Assembly (NCBI GenBank): GCA_028684065.1
Contig: JAQUGO010000008.1
Span: 1-64,000, forward strand
Reading direction: 5' to 3'
DNA: 64,000 bases
Origin: Sulfurospirillaceae bacterium
Lineage (GTDB): Bacteria; Campylobacterota; Campylobacteria; Campylobacterales; Sulfurospirillaceae
The notes under the pieces: model-generated
The model's database searches: none
What the model was told of the DNA's origin: nothing
The model's input: the letters and a program-made list of their open reading frames with translations, nothing else
Shown: piece after piece, positions 26,653 through 33,854 of the stretch
How positions within the stretch are numbered: position 1 is the first letter of the stretch
Layout: each line of letters starts with the position of its first letter
Program-made: the position numbers and the translations under genes

Positions 26653-28104
26653 ATGTTTCAAAAGTTAGTGTTAAGCGTGGTTTTATTTTGTGCTCTGAGT
26701 GTTGTCTCTTTTTTTCTTATTATGAAAGTTATCGATTTTAATGAATATAAACCAAAAATTCAAAAAATTATTAAAGAGAGTACAGGGTATGAATTAACCA
26801 TTCTTGGAGATATCGTTTTGTCACTTTCCCCTGTTGGTGTTAGCATCTCCGATATTGAAGTGAGCAACCCCTATTATAAAGAGGGTATCCCTTTTGTTAA
26901 ACTTGGCAATTTTGATGTTGCTGTTGAAATTGCTCCATTGTTTCATAAAGAGGTTAAAGTAAAGCATATTGCTTTAGAAAACTTGAATGTTTTGATTGAA
27001 AAGACTAAAGAAGGTAAGTATAACTTTGAAATGCCAGCATCAAAGAAAAGCGAGGAAAAACTAAAGGAAGAGCAAACTCTTTCACTCAGCGAATCTGATG
27101 GTATTTTTCCTTTAGTGAATGTTACACAAATAAAGTTTAGTGATGCAAACATTGAGTATAAAGATGAGAAAAATAGAAAAATACTGAATGTTGAAAAAAT
27201 CAATCTCAACCTTAATGATATTAATTATGACCCAAGTAAAAATAAACTTTATTCGGTAATATTGAAAGCTAATGCAAAGATAGGTAATGTGAAATATGAT
27301 GCACTACATGCAAAAGATATAGAAATGGCTTTTGATATGAAAGAGGCTATCGCGAATATTGAGTCTTTAAGATATACAATTTTTGATACTGTGATAAATG
27401 GGTCTGCAAAAGTTGACATCAGTGGGAAATTACCCAAAATAGTTTTAAAGAATAAAATAGTGGACTTGAAACTTTCTCAAGTATCAAAATATTTTTTAGG
27501 CTCAGAAATAGTCAATGGTACGGCTAATGGTGATTGCAAGCTAGCATTTGCATTAGGCGATATGTATACTATTAAAAGTACATTGAATGGAACTGTGCAA
27601 CTCACTGGTGAAGATATTGAGGTCAAAGGGTATGACATTGATAAAATATTATTGGCCGCCAATAATGATAAGGTTGCCCCTGAGCGTTTAAATTTCGCAT
27701 TTTTATTAACAGATTCATGGGATATCTATAAAGGGAATAATAGTATTTTAAAGCAAGTGAATACCAAATTAGACATTGGCTATTCAGAAGTACAACTAAG
27801 TGATGTCGCTATGAGTACTGCAAAAAATAGAGTTGCTTTTAAAGGAGCTCTTCAAATAAGTGAAGATAAGTTTTTAGACGTTAAAGTAGCTTTGCTGGAT
27901 ACAAAAGGGTGCCCAATTTTTGCGCAAACAATTTTAGGCTCATTTTTAAAACCCATAGCTCAACATAATGAAGTAGCTATTAATGCTATTTCCTCTATGG
28001 CTCTTTCTTTAGTTAAAGAACCAAAAACAGATGAACCTGCGCAAGCAAAAATACAGAATGATACTTGTATACCATTTTATGAAGGTCTCGTAAAGCAACC
28101 ATAA
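26653..28104 (+). CDS. AsmA-family membrane protein
   Basis: The 483-residue protein has one N-terminal membrane helix (about 5-27), then the AsmA signature region KIIKESTGYELTILGDI with LSPVGVSISDIEVSNP (about 36-75), and a mostly beta periplasmic remainder with repeated amphipathic strands. AsmA-like proteins are thought to bridge the periplasm and influence phospholipid or outer-membrane assembly; the specific role here is unknown. The length is short for the large AsmA/TamB group and fits the compact class. It follows pyrF after 17 bases and may be co-transcribed with it. Confidence 0.8.
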   Translation: MFQKLVLSVVLFCALSVVSFFLIMKVIDFNEYKPKIQKIIKESTGYELTILGDIVLSLSPVGVSISDIEVSNPYYKEGIPFVKLGNFDVAVEIAPLFHKEVKVKHIALENLNVLIEKTKEGKYNFEMPASKKSEEKLKEEQTLSLSESDGIFPLVNVTQIKFSDANIEYKDEKNRKILNVEKINLNLNDINYDPSKNKLYSVILKANAKIGNVKYDALHAKDIEMAFDMKEAIANIESLRYTIFDTVINGSAKVDISGKLPKIVLKNKIVDLKLSQVSKYFLGSEIVNGTANGDCKLAFALGDMYTIKSTLNGTVQLTGEDIEVKGYDIDKILLAANNDKVAPERLNFAFLLTDSWDIYKGNNSILKQVNTKLDIGYSEVQLSDVAMSTAKNRVAFKGALQISEDKFLDVKVALLDTKGCPIFAQTILGSFLKPIAQHNEVAINAISSMALSLVKEPKTDEPAQAKIQNDTCIPFYEGLVKQP

Positions 28105-28154
28105 TGGAATATATTTTGCTTTTTTAGGAAAATAAAATCTTAAAGGAGTAGTTT

Positions 28155-28298
28155 ATGGAAATTTTAGATGGCGTTAAACTAGTCGTTTTGCTCAAAGATA
28201 AGATTGAAGATGCGAAGAAAAATGACCAAGGTTCTGTTGCAAAACTTCAAAAATTACTTGATAAAGTATTGAAATCATCTGACGTAGCCTATGTATAA
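28155..28298 (+). CDS. Small conserved-looking protein of unknown function (47 aa)
   Basis: This short frame has a strong SD (AAGGAG at 28143-28148, 6 bases before ATG 28155) and stops just before a clear terminator, so it is very likely translated. The sequence begins MEILDGVKLVVLLKDKIEDA, is rich in Lys, Asp and Leu, and should form one or two amphipathic helices (about 8-42). It has no cysteine, signal peptide or membrane segment. I do not recognise a family. It may belong to the AsmA transcript (50 bases upstream). Confidence 0.65.
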   Translation: MEILDGVKLVVLLKDKIEDAKKNDQGSVAKLQKLLDKVLKSSDVAYV

Positions 28299-28303
28299 TT
28301 GTA

Positions 28304-28337
28304 TAATCTGCTTGAAATTTTTATTTTAAGCAGATTA
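28304..28337 (+). terminator. Intrinsic terminator after the 47-aa gene
   Basis: TAATCTGCTT (28304-28313) pairs perfectly with AAGCAGATTA (28328-28337), and inner A/T pairs extend the stem. It is followed by a T-rich stretch. It closes the transcript that includes the small protein gene and precedes the tRNA promoter. Confidence 0.7.
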
Positions 28338-28351
28338 TTATTTAGTTCTGC

Positions 28352-28357
28352 TATAAT
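28352..28357 (+). promoter_or_regulatory. -10 element of the tRNA-Ser gene
   Basis: A consensus TATAAT ends 21 bases before the first base of the tRNA. It gives a short 5' leader, which is normal for a single tRNA transcript. Confidence 0.6.
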
Positions 28358-28378
28358 CTCACTTCTATATTTTTACTT

Positions 28379-28469
28379 GGACAGATGGGTGAGTTGGCTG
28401 AAACCACATCCCTGCTAAGGATGCGTCGGGGTAACCTGACCGAGGGTTCGAATCCCTCTCTGTCCGCCA
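28379..28469 (+). tRNA. tRNA-Ser (anticodon GCT)
   Basis: A complete serine tRNA is visible. The acceptor arm GGACAGA pairs with TCTGTCC, the D-arm region is GGTGAGTTGGCTGAAACC, and the anticodon stem CATCC/GGATG encloses the loop CTGCTAA with anticodon GCT, reading AGC/AGT. A long variable arm (CGTCGGGGTAACCTGACC) and the T-arm GAGGGTTCGAATCCCTC follow. Discriminator G and an encoded CCA close it at 28469. The long variable arm is the class II feature recognised by SerS. Confidence 0.97.
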
Positions 28470-28647
28470 CCAACCTTCTAAATAACACTACTAGCGTCCT
28501 TTTAAAGACTTAAAACCCATTAGACATATTTTATAAGAATTCTATACTTGCACTTTTAAGTTTGAATATATAGTTAATTTTTTGGGTTTATCAAAAGATT
28601 GATATTTAGTATTTGATATTTGTGAGAAGATACTGTTCTAAAGAAAT

Positions 28648-31005
28648 TTACTTTAATTCTTCCCTAATTTTGATAAAGTCTTGAATATTGTCAAGGAAAA
28701 GGTCAACTAACTTAGGTTCAAAATGTTTCCCTCTTTCTTGTTTAAAGAGTTCAAAGATTGCTTCGTCCTCCCATGCTTGTTTATAACAACGTTCTGAGCC
28801 TAGAGCATCAAAAACATCAGCGATGGCTGTGATACGTCCGTAGATATGGATTTCATTTTCTTTTAGATGATTAGGGTAACCTGTGCCATCCCATTTTTCA
28901 TGATGTTGGAGAGCAACAAGAGAAGCCGTCTTAAAGATAACTCTTGAGGAATGTTTCAGCATATCATATCCAAGTTGGGTATGCGTTTGCATCAGTTTCC
29001 ATTCTTCATCAGAAAGCTTGGCAGGCTTTTGCAAGATGTCATCTGATATACCAATTTTGCCAATGTCATGCATCGGACTTGCTTGTTTGAGAAGTTCTGC
29101 CTCTTCTGCATTAAGGCCATATAACGTGGCTAAAAGTTTTGAATATTCAGCGACACGTTTGACATGATGTCCCGTTTCTTTAGAGCGTGATTCTCCAATG
29201 GCTCCCATTGTAAATATTACTTCTTTTTGGGTATCTTCAATTTCTTTATAAAGATTGTAGATTGGTGTTATATCATGACTAATGCACATGATTTCTTGTA
29301 ATATTTCATTCTCAACAATAGGAGAGAACGTTGCATCTAGAAAACATTTAATATCTTTTTTGTGATTGCATTCAATGACCCCTTTCCATGTTTTACCTTG
29401 ATTAACTTCTGCAAAAATGGTTTGAAATGTTTTTTCGGTTATAAGATTTGATGCTACTACATTTTGATGCAACAGTTCAGACTCTTCACATTGGCTAATT
29501 AGACACATGGTTTCATTGACGTATGTAATCACACCATCAGGATTAAATCTGCAAAAAGCAGATGCCTTTTCTATGGCATTTTGGTATTGTGTCACAAGAG
29601 CAATATGGTGCTTTAAATCATGGTTTGTATTGGATAATCGATGTTCTAAAAGTTCTCGATATGCTTCTAATTCAGTAATATCAAAACGAATCGCCATATA
29701 TTCTATAATGTTTCCATATTCATTTTTAAGAGGAATAATCGTGCTATTGACAGTATATCTTTCATCATTCTTTTTTTTATTGGTAATTTTACCTTGCCAA
29801 ATTTTTCCTTGTTGTATCATTGCCCACATGTTTTTAAAATTCTCTTTAGCCATTTCGGGAGCACGAATGATATTGTGAGAAGCGCCTATGAGCTCTTTTC
29901 TTGAATAGCCCGATAGTGCTACAAACGAGTCGTTTGCATAGGTAATTTTTCCATGAAGATCTGTTTTTGAAACCAGGGCTGTTATATCGACAATTTTTTT
30001 ATATTGTTCCAGTAAAACTTCACTGCGTAAATGTTTGCAATAGAGAAAATAGAGAAACCATAAAACGATTAAAGCACCACAATATTTAATGATTTGAACC
30101 AGTACAATGAGTAAATATTTACTTTCATTGTGGTGGGTTAGAAAATACCCACAAATTCTTGGTTATACGTGTAGAGTGGTAGAAGAGTCAGTAAATATGA
30201 TTGCATGTTAGATTTTATCTTTGTGTATACCATCCCATCTTCATTCATCATAGTTTTGATCAGACTATCTGTGAATAAGCCATTTATCTCAAGGTTCGAG
30301 AATAGTGGTAAATAATTTTTTTCAATACTATAATGCGCATTACTTGGTATATCTGAAAAATCATGGGGAGAGCTAGAATGAATCACTTCTTTTTTATAGA
30401 GAATAAGGGATTGTGATGTAAGTGTCGTGTCTATATCTTTGAGTATAACATCAAAAGAAAGGTATGGCAATTTCAATATAGCCGATTATAGAGCTATTAA
30501 TACTTAAAGGAGCAATATATTTAAATCCATGAAATTCAGCATCATAATCGTAACCATAAGTAATTTTATGCGTTTGTATGGCATGTTGAAGTAAAATATT
30601 GTGTCCTAGCGAAGAGTGTTTATGACCTTCTTGATGCTCAACTAAATCTAAAAGTAATTCTCCAGATAAAGAGTAAATACTCAAATGTGTCATACCTTCT
30701 TCGTTTAGTGCTAAATCGCCCAATTCTTTTTGATGCATTAGCAGTAGCTCTTGAAGAGGTTTGGATTCTCGTTCAGGTAGATTCTTGACATAGGGTTGTA
30801 AAAATGTTGAGATAATTTTCAAGGATAATCCACTCATTTTTACAAGGTCATCTATTTTTTCTTCATAGTGGATATGTATTTCATAAAGCATATGCTGATG
30901 GTATTCACTTATCCTAACCTTGCCTTCAAGATAAAGAGATAATGCAAAAATAAAAGATAAAGTAGTGGCAATAATTAAAGCTATTTTTTGCTTTTTACTA
31001 TACAT
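28648..31005 (-). pseudogene. Membrane sensor PAS-PAS-HD-GYP c-di-GMP phosphodiesterase, split by two frameshifts
   Basis: Three minus-strand frames join into one protein of about 785 residues. 31005-30451 encodes a membrane helix and the start of an extracytoplasmic Cache-like domain. 30476-30138 continues that domain in a shifted frame. The third frame, open from about 30160 to 28648, encodes a second membrane helix, a PAS domain (TYANDSFVALSGYSRKELIG), a second PAS and an HD-GYP domain. HD-GYP motifs are intact: HDIGKIG and HHEKWDGTGYP. The first shift is one extra base near 30455-30475. The second is one missing base at an A4 run (30142-30145); restoring one A gives FVGIFLTHHNES in frame. 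The 29853-28648 part has its own ATG but would lack half of the first PAS. It follows the CZB gene after 6 bases. Sequencing error or phase variation are alternatives to true decay. Confidence 0.75.
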
Positions 31006-31011
31006 TGTATG

Positions 31012-31509
31012 TTATGCTTCCTTAATTATAGAATCAATAATGCCGAAAAGATCTTTACCTTTTGCAACCATCCATTTACCAAAACGACAGTGCTGATAGT
31101 TTTTTAAAGTGATATTTTTAGTAAAGAATATAGCATGGTAAGGATTAACTCTAAATAAAAGATGCTCTAAGTTTGCAAGATTGGCAAATAATTTATAAGA
31201 GACTAGTTGCGTATTATCCAGAATAGCATCACACCCGATAATAAGGGATTGAAGTTTATCTTTAAATCTTTTCAAATTATTTGAAGATGCATTTGCTTTT
31301 TGTGTACGTGCTGCTTCAATCGCTGCATTTAATGCTAAGAAATTGGTTCGATCTGCTATATCTTTGATCATGGTAATGACTTCTACAATAGACACAACAC
31401 GTTCCTTTAGATTGATTTCATTCCCTTTTTGCCATCGTTGTATATTTAATTCAAGAGTTGCGTATTTATTGATTAATAAAGAGACTTTTTTGAAAAAAGC
31501 ATCATTCAT
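31012..31509 (-). CDS. CZB-domain protein with shortened chemoreceptor signalling tip
   Basis: The 165-residue soluble protein starts with helices leading to [19 protein letters not shown] (about 50-68), the hairpin tip of methyl-accepting chemotaxis proteins. The return helix is replaced by unrelated sequence (NASSNNLKRFKDKL). The C-terminal half is a CZB zinc-binding domain: NLEHLLFRVNPYHAIFF (about 113-129) and the signature QHCRFGKWMVAKG (about 140-152). CZB domains sense zinc or oxidants such as hypochlorite in cytoplasmic chemoreceptors and in c-di-GMP enzymes. It has no membrane segment. It sits 6 bases upstream of the HD-GYP sensor gene, so it could be a sensory partner of that enzyme. 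Whether the truncated tip can still contact CheA or CheW is doubtful. Confidence 0.75.
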   Translation of the reverse strand: MNDAFFKKVSLLINKYATLELNIQRWQKGNEINLKERVVSIVEVITMIKDIADRTNFLALNAAIEAARTQKANASSNNLKRFKDKLQSLIIGCDAILDNTQLVSYKLFANLANLEHLLFRVNPYHAIFFTKNITLKNYQHCRFGKWMVAKGKDLFGIIDSIIKEA

Positions 31510-31623
31510 CTTGTTTCTTTAGTTTAAAACAATAAGAAAGGATAATATAAAGTAATTCAAAAATCAATGATTTAAATCAATAATTATAATTATATAAAAC
31601 TATGATATAAGGTTATCAAAAGT

Positions 31624-32241
31624 TTAAGCTGAGAGTTTTATAAAAAGTGTATAACCTCCAAAGAGTATCAATCCACTGCCTATTATTTTTTGAATAGGAT
31701 AGAGAAAGTCAAGGAGTTTACTGGCTTTTTGATGGCCCAATAAAAAAGCTACAAACATATCCCACACTAAGAGCAAACTTATCATCCAACCTGCGTAGGC
31801 TATCTTTACATGTAAGGCTGTTTGAGGTGATACGATGGTGAAAAGAATGGAGAGGTAAAAGAGGGTATTTTTAGGGTTTAAAATGGCAGAGAGAAAACCT
31901 GCATTAAAAAGTTTTAGGCGTGAAGGCAAAGAGTGTGCAATACCTCTTTGGTAAGTCGGTCTTGGCGCTGTTAGTAAAATATAGCCTAGATAGACTAAAA
32001 AAAGGCCCCCTAAAAGTTCAATCGTAGGAAGAAGAAAAGGAAATTGGATAAGCGTTTCATGTCCGATGTAGGCGAGGGCGATATAAAGCGTGTTGCCAAG
32101 GGCAATGCCAAAGCAACTCCACCATGCCAATTTATAGCCATGTAAAAGTGCCGTTCGTAAAATAAGAAAAAAATCCTGTCCTGGACTTAAGAGAGCTAAA
32201 AAATAGATAGATGTTAGGGTGATAAACTCGACGCTTAGCAT
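31624..32241 (-). CDS. LysE/RhtB-family amino-acid exporter
   Basis: The protein of about 205 residues has six predicted membrane helices and the family N-terminus with SPGQDFFLILRTALLHG (about 19-35) and the GIALGNTLYIALAYIG helix. These inner-membrane proteins export amino acids or analogues; the substrate cannot be read from sequence. I use ATG 32241 (MLSVEFITLT), preceded by AAAAGG; an upstream ATG at 32274 would add a non-hydrophobic 11 residues. An AraC-type regulator is transcribed in the same direction from 45 bases upstream and may control it. Confidence 0.87.
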   Translation of the reverse strand: MLSVEFITLTSIYFLALLSPGQDFFLILRTALLHGYKLAWWSCFGIALGNTLYIALAYIGHETLIQFPFLLPTIELLGGLFLVYLGYILLTAPRPTYQRGIAHSLPSRLKLFNAGFLSAILNPKNTLFYLSILFTIVSPQTALHVKIAYAGWMISLLLVWDMFVAFLLGHQKASKLLDFLYPIQKIIGSGLILFGGYTLFIKLSA

Positions 32242-32286
32242 AGTAAAACCTTTTTGCTTGCAAGTATAGAGCAATGCGCAAAAAGC

Positions 32287-33111
32287 TTATTGTATAAAAT
32301 TGACTTGGTATTCTTTAGGGCTAAGAGCAGTTTTACGTTTAAAAAAGCGGTGAAAGTGGCTTTGGTCATTAAAGCCACAATACTGTGCGCACAGCGCAAT
32401 GGGCATACCTTCTTGCAAAAGTTTTTTAGCATGATGGATTTTTAAATCTAACCAATAATGTTTTGGCGGGCAACCAAAGGTTTTTTTGAAACGTCGAATA
32501 AGCACATATGGGTTGAGTCCAAAACGAGAGGCTAACATATCTAGTCGCACAGGTTCATCCAAGCGCTCACTGAGAAAATGCGCTATATCATCGATGGTGG
32601 TTTGCGATGGCGGCACATTGACACGATTAGTGTAAAGCCAAAAAAACTTCTCTAACCATACCTCCAATGCCTTTATATGGAAGGCATTAGCATCAATCAA
32701 GAAATTATTCATTAGGGCTAAAAAACTCTCAAATAAGGCTTTATGATGCACCAGTGGCGTTTTTAAAGGCAACAGTTTTGATGAGGACATGTGAAAAAGT
32801 CTATTTTGAATGGAAAGGCAAAAGGTGGCATCGAGATAGACCATAAAATAGGTGCGTTTAGCACCAAGACGAGGGTTACATGTATGTTGAACGTGAGGCT
32901 CAATAATAGCAAGGCTACCGTAAGTGAGTAAAAAATCACCTTTTGGAATGTGGAAAACTGTATCACCTTCGGCTAAAATTCCAATAGAAAGAGTAGGATG
33001 CGCGTGGGCTTCATAGGCTCTATCACTTGCTTTAGTGTAGCGAATTTCCACAAAAGGAAAGTTTGGATTGTGGATAATGCGTGAATGTGTACTCGTGTTG
33101 TTTGGCTTCAT
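32287..33111 (-). CDS. AraC-family transcriptional regulator
   Basis: The protein has an N-terminal cupin-like ligand domain (YEAHAHPTLSIGILAEGDTVFHIP, first third) and a C-terminal double helix-turn-helix of AraC type (about 175-270: RLDMLASRFGLNPYVLIRRFKK, then CGFNDQSHFHRFFKRKTALSPKEY). I start at ATG 33111 (MKPNNTST), giving about 274 residues; the longer frame to 33192 would overlap the divergent Sel1 gene and its promoter. The SD at 33111 is weak. The LysE-type gene downstream on the same strand is the obvious candidate target; the inducer is unknown, though amino-acid efflux regulators of this pairing are common. Confidence 0.87.
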   Translation of the reverse strand: MKPNNTSTHSRIIHNPNFPFVEIRYTKASDRAYEAHAHPTLSIGILAEGDTVFHIPKGDFLLTYGSLAIIEPHVQHTCNPRLGAKRTYFMVYLDATFCLSIQNRLFHMSSSKLLPLKTPLVHHKALFESFLALMNNFLIDANAFHIKALEVWLEKFFWLYTNRVNVPPSQTTIDDIAHFLSERLDEPVRLDMLASRFGLNPYVLIRRFKKTFGCPPKHYWLDLKIHHAKKLLQEGMPIALCAQYCGFNDQSHFHRFFKRKTALSPKEYQVNFIQ

Positions 33112-33157
33112 AAGAGTATTGTAATATAATTTCAAAAATAAAGACAAGGTAGGCAAA

Positions 33158-33844
33158 ATGAAAAAAGCAGTTTTTGTGATGAGCATACTCATTTTGACGG
33201 TAACTTTGAGTGCGTTGGATTTTGAGCGAGAGAGTATGTATCAAAATGAGTGTGATACGGGAAATCTGACCAGCTGTCTTCTTTTAGGGACAATGTATCA
33301 TACGGGTGATGGGGTAAATCAAAATTTTTCGCATGCCAAACAATTGTACACCAAAGCATGTGATGCTGGTTTAGCAGAGGCGTGTTCCCATCTTGGTTTT
33401 ATGTATGAAAGTGGACATGCAGGACTTAGTTTTGAAAAAGCGATTGATGCATATGAAAAAGCGTGTGGGCTCAATGATGCAGAAGGATGTGCTAATTTGG
33501 GACGTTTTTATGAAAATGGTAAAGGTGTTGCTATCGATATGGATGAGGCGGTTGCGTATTATGACAAAGCGTGTGACAATGGGAATGGCGAGAGTTGTGC
33601 TCATTTAGCACTTATGTATGAAGATGCGCAGGATTATATCAGTGCAGTAGATTACTATGAAAAGGCATGCAATACTGGTGAAGTTGATGCTTGCGTGGCA
33701 CTGGGTGTGATGTATTATAATGGCTCACATGGCACATCACAAGATGAGCAAAAAGCATTAGATTTTTTTCAAAAGGCGTGTACTTTAGGGGATGAAAAAA
33801 GTTGTCAAAATATCACTATTATCAATAGTTCAGTTAAGCAATAA
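33158..33844 (+). CDS. Secreted Sel1-like repeat protein, cysteine-rich
   Basis: The 228-residue protein has a signal peptide (MKKAVFVMSILILTVTLSA) and five or six Sel1-like repeats of about 36 residues (for example HLGFMYESGHAGLSFEKAIDAYEKAC, NLGRFYENGKGVAIDMDEAV). Most repeats carry a pair of cysteines spaced as in the Helicobacter cysteine-rich (Hcp) proteins, suggesting disulfide-bonded periplasmic or secreted solenoids. The start has AAGGTAGGC upstream. It is divergent from the araC gene and convergent with the FIST-EAL gene. Function is unknown beyond protein binding. Confidence 0.85.
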   Translation: MKKAVFVMSILILTVTLSALDFERESMYQNECDTGNLTSCLLLGTMYHTGDGVNQNFSHAKQLYTKACDAGLAEACSHLGFMYESGHAGLSFEKAIDAYEKACGLNDAEGCANLGRFYENGKGVAIDMDEAVAYYDKACDNGNGESCAHLALMYEDAQDYISAVDYYEKACNTGEVDACVALGVMYYNGSHGTSQDEQKALDFFQKACTLGDEKSCQNITIINSSVKQ

Positions 33845-33854
33845 GCATCAAGGA

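Noticed and set aside
30138-30476. Stand-alone 112-residue gene
   Set aside because: It has no SD at its TTG start and joins in frame-shifted order with the sequences on both sides, so it is part of the broken HD-GYP gene.
32235-32445. Small frames on both strands across the LysE/AraC border
   Set aside because: They lie inside or antisense to araC coding sequence and have no support of their own.
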